A stretch of DNA of 64,000 nucleotides from Hyperoplus lanceolatus (lineage: Eukaryota; Chordata; Actinopteri; Uranoscopiformes; Ammodytidae), in the NCBI GenBank assembly GCA_026929865.2, contig CM049400.1, positions 28,071,501-28,135,500 of the forward strand, given 5' to 3'. Below the pieces are notes generated by a model. The model was given only the letters and a program-made list of their open reading frames with translations, was not told the DNA's origin and did not search any database. Both the position numbers and the translations under genes were made by a program. This document shows, piece by piece, positions 11,701 through 25,000 of this stretch (position 1 is its first letter; the number at the start of each line of letters is the position of its first letter).

Positions 11701-14700
11701 TGAAGAAATATCAATATTTGGAGTGGGTGTGGGTGTTGTGACGGCCACAGGGTTGCCTTGAGGTATTGTGCTGTTGTGTGCTCTGTCTTGCAGGGAGCTG
11801 GTGGGCGGAGCCACCTCACCTACTGTGATCAGCTCATCTAAGCAGGATTAAGCTCAGCAGCCTATAAAGCAGCCCTGATTGATTGACTCGGCCCCTTCAC
11901 TGGCCTGCACTGCAGCCTGCTCTGTTGTTTCAGTTATCTTTGGTTGTTCACTGTATTCTTTATTAAACCTTTTATGTTTATATAAGACTATGTGTGGCCT
12001 CCCCTTTATTGTTGTCAACCGTTGAGCCAGGTTGTAACAGTGTGTATAAACACACATTCACAAATTTCTGTTAAAAGTATAATAACTATACTGGATAAAA
12101 TGAACACTGGATGCAGACATGCAGTATCTTAATTATAAAAGATATTCCATATGAGTATTTTCATTCTGTCTGTGCACAATGTGGAAGAGGGAGTAATGAA
12201 TATTCAAAATGGAAGCCGTACCTCCGGGCAGCAGGAGAGGAAGGGCTTAATGTAGATGTTTGAGTCGTGCACTTTGAGATTGTGATCCCCGAGACCTCTG
12301 GTGACTCCAATGGTCGCCAACACACGAGCCTGAAAAAGATCAGAGGCATGTTAGGCACAAGAACCAACATCAAAAGTGTTCTAGTTTCAGCTTCTCCCAT
12401 AGAGCACTTCCTATTTTTGTTCATCGCAGTTCCTCCAGTCTAAATCTGCTCTGGTGGATTGAATTTTTTTTAACTTTTTTATATATACTTTACTTAACAG
12501 AAGGACATAAGGGAAGTCGTCAAGGGTATTTTGAGATGATTATAACTGGAGATTTATTTTTTTGCAGCCTTGGCCTTAATTTCTATTGGAAAATGACAGC
12601 GTCACTATGACAAATTCCAACTGGGCAAGACAAATGAGCAGTCGGAAGATCAGACTATAGCCAACAGCTTTGGCCAGATTATTATCAAACCATTTCATTT
12701 TGGAGGTAAGCCTGCGAATGAGCGAAGCCAAAATGCACGACAAAACTCTGTGCGCCAAACTACAGCATAGCAATTAAGTTGTAAAGAAGTTGAAATTGGA
12801 CCAGCAAATTTGGTCTGGGAGGAAAGTTTGGGCTGTGATTTTACCGTTCCAAACGGCTTGTGTTTTTGTTGTTGTTCCCTTTTTCAGTGCAATTGTATTA
12901 TTGCCGTTAGGAATGTTAGCCAAAATCTACACAAACAAGACCCATTTTGTATTAAACTGTCCGAGTGTAAATAAGTAAAGTTATGGAAACCTGTCTTATA
13001 TGCTGGTAAAGAACATTTTGACAGACAACATCATTTGAGCTGAAACTGCTCTAGCGTTGTGTTGGTATCCAGCAGGTTTCAAACTATAAGTGTGTGTAAC
13101 TGTGAAGCAAGATATTTTTGACTGAGAGCATATACTGTATTACTGTGTATTCCTTAATCCTCCTGGGGTGAAGTTTAGACTCAGTTCAATAAAGCACTAT
13201 AGTGTATGACGTTGGTGAACCTTATGTGACACACATCCCTAGCCAATTTCTGCATCTTCCAGTCTTGTCAGTGTCTAGATGTTGTGGCTCCAGCCCCCAG
13301 ACACCATCAAACCCATTTGTAAGCTGTAAAAAAATATATATATATGTATATATTTTTACTGTCTGAAGAGATCGCCATCACCACCGCTTCTAAAAATGGC
13401 CGTTGGCGAAAAAGGGCCAGGGAACTGGGCTAATTGAATCTACTGTACAGTGCATGACACAGGGGGCGGAAGATAGGGACAGGGGCAGAGGAGTCCGGGG
13501 GCGAACGAAGGACTGAGCCTGGATCAGTATGCAGCACAGACAGCGAGACAAAGAGAGAGAGAGAGACAGAGAGAGAGAGTGAACGAGAGAAGGAGACAGA
13601 ACGAAGGAGAGAGAGAAAAGGAGTTAGAGAGGTGGAGAGAGAAGGGAGAGCGTTTTTATTTTAAGTGGCGGCAAAGCTCCTACGGCGGAGCAGGGGAAAC
13701 ATCCTGGGATTAATTGTTGAGCATTGGGGCCCGGCGGGCTGCACACCGGGCTTTGAACTGCTCTGGCGTTCCTGTCTCCCTCCTCACAAAGCCCCCGCCC
13801 CCCTCACTCTATCTATCTAGCCATCCATCTCCACGCCTGCACTTCAAAGGGAGAGGACGCGATGTGGGCACAGCCAACTGCGCAAAGGGCTAAACCCTGA
13901 GCGCGGGTTTGCAGGCAGAGAGCACGGTGGGGTGACAGCTGCTCCAGTCATCAGTCAAACATAAATCCACTGTCTGTCTGCCTGTCTGTCTGTCTGTCTG
14001 TGTTAAATAGAAAACCACGGAGAAGGCCACAGTGAGAAGATATTCAGATCTATCTATCGTGTTTCCTATCAGACCTTTTCAATGCAACAAGGACACGGGG
14101 CTGCACACACGGCCATATGCATCACGAGGGATAGGGGGAAATGTCATGAACAATGCGCTGAGCTTTTGCCCTTTTATGTTATGTGACGAGACAAAAAGAC
14201 TTAATTTCTCCAGCGTGTCGGGTGTTTTAGTGGCGTTATACATTCCAATTAACTTATGTCACTTTTTGATCACCTTTTTCCTCTATCTTTCATCACATTT
14301 TCATCATATAGGTTGGAATTTGATACAGTAATATCGTATCCCTCTGTATTAATATAGAGTATTATCGTATCCCTCTATTAATTTGTGCATGTTTCTAAAA
14401 AATGCCTTAACAGTGTGTGGTGCATGTCCAGCAGCAGCACGACCAATGGCTGTGTTTGAAGATGCTCTAAAAGTGATGACAGAACTCTTTAAATGATGGA
14501 GGTCTAATTTGCCAAATAACCTGTCAAAAGGGACAAAGCTATTTAGACACGGTAATACTCGCTATGCGTCACATGACAGCTGCTTCTCAGAAGGGATAAT
14601 TTGAAAGAAAAGATGGCTAGCGCAAACAAGTTGGTTCCCCCCAAAATGCTGCTTCATTATGTATGACATCTTAAACATAAGAATGCAGCTAAAGTACTTG

Positions 14701-15183
14701 TTACATCTGGATGTGTTCAAATGGTGACTGTTCATTAAAAATTACTATATGTCGTTGGTAACTAAATCGTAAATAGTTCAATGTAATATTGGAAAATTAA
14801 GGGAGAGACTAAAAGCAAGAGTTTGACGTAGAAGTAGGTATTAACTGTGTATCGGGGTAGAATTTGGTCTAGAGGTATAAAAGCAATCTATAACATTTTG
14901 TGCCATAGCTTGGTGCAGGATAAGAACCCTTGTGTTAAACGAGGCCAGGAGGAGTGCATCTCAGCAACTGGCTCGTCCACACAGTGACAGGGTGGAAGGT
15001 GCAGAGGGGAGGAGGGGTTGACTAATGGTCGCCCTGGCAAGCTTTGATTACAGGGCTGGGACGCACAAGGCCGTGGGAGTAACTCTGTCAGCAAAGAGCA
15101 CTTCTTCTTCTTACCTTCTTCCCTTCGCCGTAGATCAGGGGAAACTTTAGGTCATCGTCCTCAATGGTTTTGTACGCCCTGCA

Positions 15184-15276
<93 letters not shown>

Positions 15277-17207
15277 ACTTTAATGGTTTTTTGCTTTATG
15301 GACAGCGTACACGTGCGCTGGAGATAACACTGCCTCCTCCACACCTCCCCTGCAGACCCTGCTGCCACGGCGACAGGCACGGAGAGAAAGAATATGCTAG
15401 GAGGAAAAAGAAAACAAATCTACCCAGACATCAGACAGTGAACGACGCAGAAGCTTAGCACGCAGAACCTTAGCATATTTCAATCCCCTTTTTTTTATCT
15501 TACCAACAGTCTCCCTAGTGACAAACAGTGAGATGTCTAAGGATGTATGAGACACTCTTGGGTTGCTGTTGGTTGTGTGTGTGTAACTATCTAAGGTCTG
15601 GACGTAAAAGCAGCTGAATGATGCAAGAGTATCCACATTTACAATACCCCGCTCTCAGAGCAGTGCTTAAACTTCCCCAACTGATGAATAATTTACCATT
15701 TTCAGACCGGGAGCAGACAGAGCTGCAATACAAGGAAGAAAGACTGTGTATAGTACTGTATGTATCCAAGACGGATCTTCAGATACACTTTTCACCTCTA
15801 CAGCTTAAAAAAAACCCCGGTACTCTTGCTATTTTTTCTTTTTTTTCAGCCATGAATAGTTTAACTTCAGAGGAATAGCTGTGTCACTATTCAATACCAG
15901 AAACATTACAAATTTGAGGCGATTTCCAGAAGAGCTGCCAGGACAAAGTTTTCCATTCACAACTCACAACCAGGTGATGCGCATAGAATAATCTGGCTCC
16001 GCTTAAAGCCAAGAGTCCTGACCTCGATCAAATTGCATTAAAATAAAATTACAGGTTATTCTTTATTTTAGCCTTAGGGGCTAGAGGGAAATGAAGAAAG
16101 AAATGTTTATAGATGTCGGAAAAACAGTTTGAAAGAGAACGATGATGCTTTTGATGCAAAGAAAAAGTATACAGAAGAAATTGCAGCTATCTAGTCTGAA
16201 AAGCTTCTTCTAGTATTATTAAGTATTATTATTAGCACTTCTCATGTGACCCTGGCCTGCCACACACACCTTAGCCAATGTATTTCAGCTGCTGTGAAGC
16301 GGATTAGCAGCGACCGGGATGGTTTTTACATTACTGCTGGTTCCACTCAGGGAGACCATATGTTTCCACCTTAGGCGAGCGTGTATACTGCTGCACTCAG
16401 CACTTTTTGTTTTTTAACAGTGTGCAGAGCGAGAGAGGCTAGCTGAGCGAACACAGCCCACAGAAAACATACAGCTTGCAGCCCGAGAACCTTCCAAGCC
16501 AAGAGCTGTGACACCAAATAACGGGCCGTAGACGAGTTCCCTCACTAATGTTTGCGATGTTAATAGTGTGGAAAAACTTCGAAAACAGCAGTTTGATTAT
16601 GTAAAAGTTTAATTGAGCAATTCAATATCTTAATGCATTTATTTTCTTAAAGGGAAACACTATTTGTCTTACCATATTAATGCAATCTTCTTATTTAATT
16701 TGAGTATTTCACTTTCAAGAAGTGTAAGTCGCCTAAAAAAAAGCTACAGTAGTCATTATTTTAAAGCAGCGTGTCTAGGATGAAATCCCCCGAGCCGAGC
16801 CGGCTGTCAGGGAAACCATCCTGTCAGACGCGAGATAACAAGCGTGTGGCACAGAGAGAGAGAGAGAGAGAGAGACACATCCTGTTAATCCTGTAAAAAT
16901 ACCTGCTCCTTGCTCTGGGACACAGTGTCCCAGACAAAAAAACAACAATGATTAGGATAGCTGATCTGTGGTCTTACTGTTTGACCACAACACTGAGCGT
17001 TTTAACATTCAAAAGGGCTGGTTGGACTCTCGGATATGTTTCGAGAGAGAGAGAGAGAGAGAGAGAGGAGAGCGAGAATGGGGGAGGGGGTTGTATCATC
17101 CTCTCTGCAGGTGACGAGAGACGGGCAGGAGGGGAATGATGTCAGCCCCGCTCAGGGCAAAGAGGAGTCAAAGAGAAGCATTAGCAGTGTGGGCTCAGCA
17201 TCCTGAT

Positions 17208-17300
<93 letters not shown>

Positions 17301-20300
17301 CTCTCTACCCACAGAAAAACCGTTGACAGACTTTGAGGTGACATTGTGGTGGCAGCCGGATAAGTCAATCACGAATTGGAGCAATTGACACTGGGTCCAA
17401 ATAAAAAGAATAAGCTAGTTTCTGGCCAACCTCGATGGCCTTTTAGTAGATTGAGCAAATCTTTCAGTTACAAAGCAATGGTGGTGACCTGATCAGCCAT
17501 ATTGGCACAAAAAGCATCATGAAAAAGGACAGAAGCAGGGAGAGGAGGATGGGTTAGGAGGACAACTGTATGACAGTGATGAAGTTGTGTGTGTAAGTCC
17601 CCCTCCTCTCTCATATATTGTCTATAGGACCGGGGGTGAACAGGCACCACAGATCGTGTGGGCACTAAAGAGAGACAGCTTGAGCGCCATTCATTCTCAT
17701 CTAGTATTGCCCCCCCTGTGTGGCCTGCTGGACACCATCTATTTTAATTTTTTCCATCATCTTTACATCTCGCCAACCTTTTCCATCCAAGCCCTTCTCC
17801 TCTCATCCTTTCGATCTTTGCACCTATCCTCTGTCTACTTCACATTTCTCTCTGTATTTGAAGCAATTGCCTTCTCATTTGTTCCATTTTAACCCCCCCC
17901 CCCCCCCCCAAGTCCTCTCATACCACCCACAGCCTCTATCCCCCCCCTGCCCTGCCGGCTGTGTTACCGTGCTGTTTGGACCACGTTGAACATGGCCGAC
18001 CGCTCCACATCCATCACTCTGAGACGTCTCGCAAACAAAACCGCCCACCAGCCTGGCACGGCGACCACCACCGTTACACAGCTCTGCCACGCCAAAAGCC
18101 AGCTCCCACTCTGGTGCACGTGTGTGTGTGTGTGTGTGTGTGTGTTTGGGGGTGGGTGCAGACAGAGAACGGGGTGGGCTGCGGACCTGTATGCCTTCAT
18201 TATAGGGCGGCCTTGATCATGGATGCCTTTATAGGAATCCGATGACAGGCTATACACCCACACTCACGCAGCAAGTGGGCACACTGGCTTCACATACAGA
18301 CAGCAGAGTGTGCATATAGAGACAGAAAGCCGCAGAGCTAGAAAAAAAATATAAAAAATTCTCTGTACATATAGAGAGCCTGAACTGCACTTATACAAGA
18401 TGACACGGTTAAGTCACACCCACGCACATCCGAGCAATCAGCCACGCCGGCTGACTCAAGAAGACCCAGACTTAGTCAGGGTGAAAGGAGGAGCAGAACT
18501 GGGTTATGGGTAGAAGTTAGAACCTGATTAAAAATACATCACAAGCAAGTCTGTGCTGCCGAGGCGGGGAGCAGGCAGAACGACAGGCGGACATCTGCAG
18601 AATGCCTCAAAAGGCAACCGCACAGAGGTGGTGTCAGACAACACACAGCTCATCTGTCCTTCTTAGTCACCTTTACCCACCACGTATACATCTGTATGCA
18701 TATGTAGACATGCACATAAGCCATACATCAGAACACTTCAACAATAAAGAACACACAGTACACAATATTTCTACTCAATTACTTTATATTTCTAATCCAG
18801 AGAAATTTCTCTGTGGAAAATTGGAATTTAAACTACCTTTATCTGACAGCTATACGCACAAACTATAATACTACTTACACAACGTAATACAAGTCCACTA
18901 AATTACTTCAGTAAAATCAGCGAGACCACAAGGTAAGAATTCTCCATTGGAAGAAAAAGTACTGCATTGAACATTGTAGCCTACTCAAGAAGAGATTTGC
19001 TTTTAAATACTGTAGCACTTAAAGAAAACATTAGTGGAGTACCTACCACCTACCACCTATGGTGAGAGAAAATAACTTTCATTTGTAATAAAACATGATT
19101 TTTGTATTGCCACTCTCACTAATCTGAATACTTCCTCCACCAAAAACACAGGTGACACTTAAAATAACAGTTGTCAATTTTACACAGTGTGAATACAGAA
19201 TGTGACCTTGTTCGCTTTGACACTCAAATTAAAGAATGACTGAGAAGAATGCTGCTAATCGGCATGACCCTAATATGACCTCTATACCACTTAAACCACT
19301 AGAACTGTGAGACTTTTGTGTTGAAAGTCCTTGTCGAAAAAATTCAATTAAATAATAAGTTAACCCCTGGACACTTCTATCTTTTCAATTTTACTTTCAC
19401 ATTTCCATCTCTTCGTCAGTCTCTTTTCTGTTGGCTCTCTTTCTCCTCCTCACATACACAATAAGAAATACCAAGGCCACTTCTTCTTATACTGCTGCAG
19501 AAAAACAGACATTGCTATGGTTGGCTTTTCTTTAACATGCATTATAATAAATCATTCAGGCACAATCTGACGAGCAGCATTGATTTATGCATGCTTTTCT
19601 CTCGGAAAGGGATTCAAAATTGACTTGGACACATGAAGTGTAAGGATGTATAAATTCTAACAGTATTTTCAACAACGATGTTTAGTTTTATGGGTCAGTG
19701 AGCACATAAATAATCACAACATGCCGAATAAACTATTCTTGCACTGACCTCCACCTCTCTATTGCTGCTGTCGGCCTGCTGTCTAGCTGACATTCAATGC
19801 CCGTCTGATCCCTGCCTATGCCGCTCTGTTGTAGATGTCTGCCCCTATGCCCAGGCCATGTGCCATTATAGATATACGTTATTTTGCACCAACTCACCCA
19901 AGCCTCTACTCAAAAAGTAAGGCCATTTCCCAAAGTATTATTATTGTGTTTCGTTTGTGGTTTCAAACATATACAGTCAATGGTTCAAACCAGAGCTGCT
20001 GAAAAATTGGACTGTTGGTTGCACTCCCCCTTCGATTTTCGGTGGTACTGCAACATTCGATCCGTTTGGTCCATATCCGCAAGCTTGCTAGATAAAGTGC
20101 AGAAATACGAAATACGGACTAAATGTATGCAGAGTACGGACAGAGGTCCGTATGCGTTTCTTACATAGAGCATAAATGAGCGTTTACTCAAGCATTACAT
20201 AATGACAATAAGAGTTTTCAATCCAATAAGTGAATCAGTCCAAAACTCAATGAATGAATCAACCCACCATCCTGACATGGTGAAGTCCCGGTACAGCATC

Positions 20301-21985
20301 CTCTTGCCCACCTCCTTTCTCTGGACTCTCCTCGGGAACTCCAGATGTGTAAACTCGTTCCCTAATAAGTGGGGCTGCATGTAGGCCTTTGATAGGAGGA
20401 GAAAAGGAAACAGAAGAAAAGAAGAACATTGACACATGCCCAGGGGATCGGAAAAAACAATTACACAGTCTATTAAGATGGCAAAGAGAGCAGGCAGTAT
20501 AAAGAGAGACAGAGCTAAGCATAGCCGCTGTCTCAACGGGAGGGAGGGTGGGGGGAGGTCAGCTCAGCTCTCTGCTAATATCTGACAGCTGTGCTACCAA
20601 GAAAAGGAGGTGAGAAAGGTTTCTTCCAATTCTTACCAGGAACTGCAGTCGCTGTCTCTCTGACTCCGGTGTGAACTCTGTTGACATGGGGATGACCTCA
20701 CCGGCCCGGATAATGATAGCTCTAAAGGGGGAGAGAGGAGCAGACAAAACAAAAAAAAGTACCTTGTTTATTACAGCTAGAAAATACACTGCTGGGCTGC
20801 AGGGCAGGAGAAGGTTAGCAACCGAGAAAAGCAAAGGTACACTCATGTTGTGTTTGTATACGAGGCTGTGTGTCATCACCTGCTGTCCCCGGCGTTCCCC
20901 ACGTAGAGCTTCCCGAGCAAATAGACGACGGCCAGAGCAGTGCAGCCACCTGAGATGTTGTAGACCTGCTTCTCCTTTTCTATCTGCACATCCTGTATAT
21001 ACACACACACACACACACACAAAGCAAATTAATCTTCTGATGAGAGTGCAAAAATCATCACAGCTTTCAATAACTTTTTTCCTATTTTGCATTGGCAACA
21101 TTAAGCACTTGAGCGACTACCTGATACGCTGTGCAAAAGGTTTGGCTTGGACTTATAACAAACCATAATGCTTCATCATTAAAAATGAATGAATAAAAAG
21201 TGGAGTCATACGAACATTTCTCTTTCAACTCTCAAGACAGGACTGAGAAATATGGGGTGAAATAAGCAGATTACTTGCAATACATTGCTACTGTGGACAG
21301 ATTGCTCTATTGTTATTTGTTTTGTTTTAATTTATTTATTTTTATTATTACAAGGGGACGAATGTACAGACGTCCGTTGAACTGTTGACTAGAATGTTAC
21401 AACGTTGTACGAAAACTCAATAAAATACTAATTACATAAAATAGTTCATTCATCAAGCAGCAATAACATGGAATGGCCAAAGGGGAAAGAAAGGCAGATA
21501 GGGGAGAAGGTTTAGAGAGCCCGCTGGTTATTACACCAGTTAATTAGCCCAGATGAATTTGTTGCTAATTTAACCAAAAAAGGAATTAGTATTTGAAAAA
21601 AAAAAACGCCAAGCTATCAGTTCATTAATTAGAAGAATAATTAACCTGTCAGGGAATTAATCAAAATGCTAACATAAATTTGAGCCTAGCTGCTCACACT
21701 TGGTTTAACCCATTCCTGTTCTTCGCTTGCTATTGTTGGTTTTGCGGCTAACGGCTCCTCTGGGACCTTTAATCTGCAAACAGAAGCAGGAAGTTATCCC
21801 AGGAAATATGGATGACCTCTGTGGCGCTCCCTACGCATCCCTCCGTCAACATCAACAGATTGAGTGAGATGAAAGATGTTTTGCAACCAGGCCATCCATA
21901 ACATGTTTTCCCCAGAGGGATGTTAGTTACCCCAACTGAAGCATTTCACCTTCTGCTCCGCCACTGACGACCTCCATCTGATTAC

Positions 21986-22049
<64 letters not shown>

Positions 22050-25000
22050 GAGCACAGTAAGTGTCTGTGTGTATGTTGTTTCTTTGACAGGAGACAACAG
22101 TGTGTTGCAGTGTACCTGGTACCGTTTGCATAAATGTGTTTTAGTGTCTGGAGGCTGAGATGGACGGTCTGAATTAGAGCGTGAGTATGTGTACGCAGTT
22201 TTGCATGTCTGCTTTTGTGTGACAGGATATGGTGTTTAACTCTTGCGCAGTTTTTGTGTATGAGACAGAATTTATGTGTGTGTTTTGATGCCTTCTCAGA
22301 ACAAAGACATAAATACACACACACACGGCATGACTGAATATAGAGGATGGATACGTGTATGCGTCTATGCATATGTATGTGTATGTGTATGCGTATGTGA
22401 GTGATTGGTGAGTGAGTGAGTGAGTGAGTGAGTGAGTGAGTGAGTGAGTGAGTGAGTGAGTGAGTGAGTGAGTGAGTGAGTGAGTGAGTGAGTGAGTGAG
22501 TGAGTGAGTGAGTGAGTGAGTGAGTGTGAGTGTGTGTGTGTGAGTGTGTGTGTGTGTGTGTGTGTGTTTGGAAGCGTATACAACCGTGTCCTCCTGAATG
22601 AATTATGAATCCATAGCAAGCCATATATCCTCGCTGTATTCAAAGCCTCTTGCTGCAGGCAAAGTCTTTAATAATGAAAATGTATAAACATCTACCATTT
22701 CCCCTCTCCGCTTCCGCCAGGAAGAATCTAACAATTGTGCTAAAATAACCTTCGCACAGAAAGAGACAGAGAGACAGAGAGAGAGACAGAGAGAGAGAGA
22801 GTGATGCAATGCCCAAAAATACAAATCCCATTCTGTCAGACACCATAAATAATATTCTACTGCAAAAACAGTTTCTACACTTCTCAAAATCTAGTAGCAG
22901 TAATACAATATCTGATCTGCCAAGAGAGAGGACAAGAAGCAATTTTCAAATTCAAAAAAGTCAGAGGACCACCAAACAACACTATAGAGTTAAGTGTCTG
23001 ACAGTATATAGTCCTACACATATTCACAGATCTCGCCCCATAAAAACGACTTTAAGTGTCTCGATGGTGTGAAAGCTTCAGTAGAGCAGAACCTCAGGAT
23101 AACAAAGACACACATAACCCACCTCTCATCCAGACCAACATCTTACAAAACCTTTTAGATACTCCATTTTCACATGGTTTGGAATGAGCTCCTTTGTTCA
23201 CCATAGTGTAGGTCGCAATGCTATGAGTCCATAAAGGCCAAATCTCCACAGCAACATTCAAGCAAGCTTAACTCGCCAAAGAAAGAAAAGAAGGTTGTAC
23301 TTCACTGGCGAAAGTTGCTCCCTTCTTGAGGCAGAGAGTTATCAGTAAGTGAGTTTACAGAATTAACGAGAGAGCCTAAAGCTAATAGGCCTAAATACAT
23401 GGAGAGAAAAAAAGAAAAACTTACAAAGAGATTAGACGTCTAAAAAGATTGAAAACTGTGATGATAGACAGTGAGACAGCTAATTAACTGTATTAATCAT
23501 TTTAACTAATGAGCCAAGTCATTGGCATGTCAGCTGTTTTTGGACCTTTTGGGCAAATTTAAATTAAAAACGCATTCAACACATTAACTCACTCACACTC
23601 ACTCACATTAACCAAAACATTTCAAGTCATTATCTTTAGTCATCACAGGCACTTTTTTTTATTACACCTACACAATTCAAGAGCCCCAATACACCATTTT
23701 CCCCTTTATGGTCATGAGGTATGGTAGAAAAAATATATATTAAAAGAAATTGAAAAAGTTGTTGCACACTGCCATCTACTGGTTATTATGTGAAAACACA
23801 AGGACACAGATGAATATAATTGTTTGTAATGGGATTAATCAACACAGCTCTTTGTCAAGATCTTATTTACCCTTCCCAAGTGTATGGAAATTAGGCTATT
23901 AGTGCAGTGCAGACCTGGGTTGAGCATCACTGGAAGATATATCTGTGTCTGAGGCAAGGTGGCTGGGGTTTAACCGCGGCAGGATAACATAGATTACATT
24001 TGGTCTTTTGTTAATGACAAAAACGGCAATCTGTATACATTTAGAAAATTATTTCATTCATATTTATTTTATTGTATCCCAGGGTGGTCTCTGTGCTTGC
24101 AGTATTCTTGGGTTTTAATCCAATGTGCTCACACATTACCTCGCTTTGGCCTCTGTGAACTTGTGATGGGAAAATGTATGGCAACTGCTGACAAGAAATT
24201 AATCTGTTTATTCTTCATTAATGTAAATAATCGTGAAGTCCAGCTCTGTCTGATATTAAATTGAAGTCTATGCTTCTAAGATCCATTTCTTTGTGTTTAA
24301 TTGTTTAATTTCTTTTTATTTAGCTGTATTGTATGCTGAACTTAATGTAAATCATTTGCTCGTTTGAATTAGCAGCCAGTCCTTACACTGTTCACATGGC
24401 AATTTACGATTTAGCAAATCAACTTTATTGTTTATCTTTCGATGTACAAACCGTACACAAGATCATCAGGCTACTCTTTCGCAACCCGTCGGAAAACAAA
24501 ACATAACAGAGGCTGTTGGTTGAAAAACCCTGATGTTGAAACAGAGGCCAATGACCTTTGACCTCTTCCTCCTCAAAGCCTGTCAGGCCTGCACTGTTTT
24601 GATTGGCTGTGGTTGTTGAGCTCTGGGCCTCTGCATGAGTCAAGTCTCCAACATCCACTTACAGCACAGCCAGATGGCCAGTGTGTGAGCGGCTGCAGCA
24701 AGAAAGGAAAAGTACTTCACTTCTCCAGGCTCTGAGGCTGTTCGCTGATTGAGTGACTGGCACCATATGCCTCCAGTGTGACAGACAGTCATGCATTATG
24801 AATTTGGAAATTGTGTATTAGTGTTTAATGAACAAAAGATATCATTTCAAAATACAAATGATGTATTTTTGATTGATTTTTGCCTAATGTTAATGGTGCT
24901 TGTTCTTTGTTTTCTTAGAAGCTTGATACAATATGACGTTAATTTGAGTATGTGGGAGGATTACTATGAATATATAAGGTGATACTATAAAAAGGTGAAC

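Larger units (their letters stand above)
9533..12221 (-). other. ppm1h: ppm1h intron 8
   Basis: About 2.7 kb, GTACGG...CTCCAG. It holds the candidate solo LTR at 11737-12039 and a perfect 20-bp tandem duplication at 10461-10500. The rest is AT-rich and unremarkable. Confidence 0.85.
15179..20267 (-). other. ppm1h: ppm1h intron 6
   Basis: About 5.1 kb, GTGGGT...TGTGCAG. Its 3' end is an approximately 85-bp perfect (CT)n tract lying only 8-9 bp from the exon 7 boundary (plus 15188-15272). It also holds a (CA)n array at 17211-17297, GA arrays near 16855-16875 and 17041-17067, a (TG)n array at about 18120-18148 and a C homopolymer near 17891-17908. No exon is recognised. Confidence 0.85.

Noticed and set aside
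20559..21101. A 180-codon continuous minus-strand frame spanning ppm1h exons 4-5
   Set aside because: Only the AIIIRAGEVIPMSTEF... portion is real exon 5. The rest is read-through of introns 4 and 5, and exon 4 is read in a different frame.
22408..22526. Regular short repeat array considered as CRISPR-like or satellite
   Set aside because: The unit is a 4-bp TGAG with no spacers, in a vertebrate genome. It is an ordinary tetranucleotide microsatellite.
21923..22624. A 233-codon minus-strand frame rich in HTHTHT and LTHS repeats
   Set aside because: It is a translation of (TG)n and (TGAG)n microsatellites. No start, domain or splice context supports a protein.
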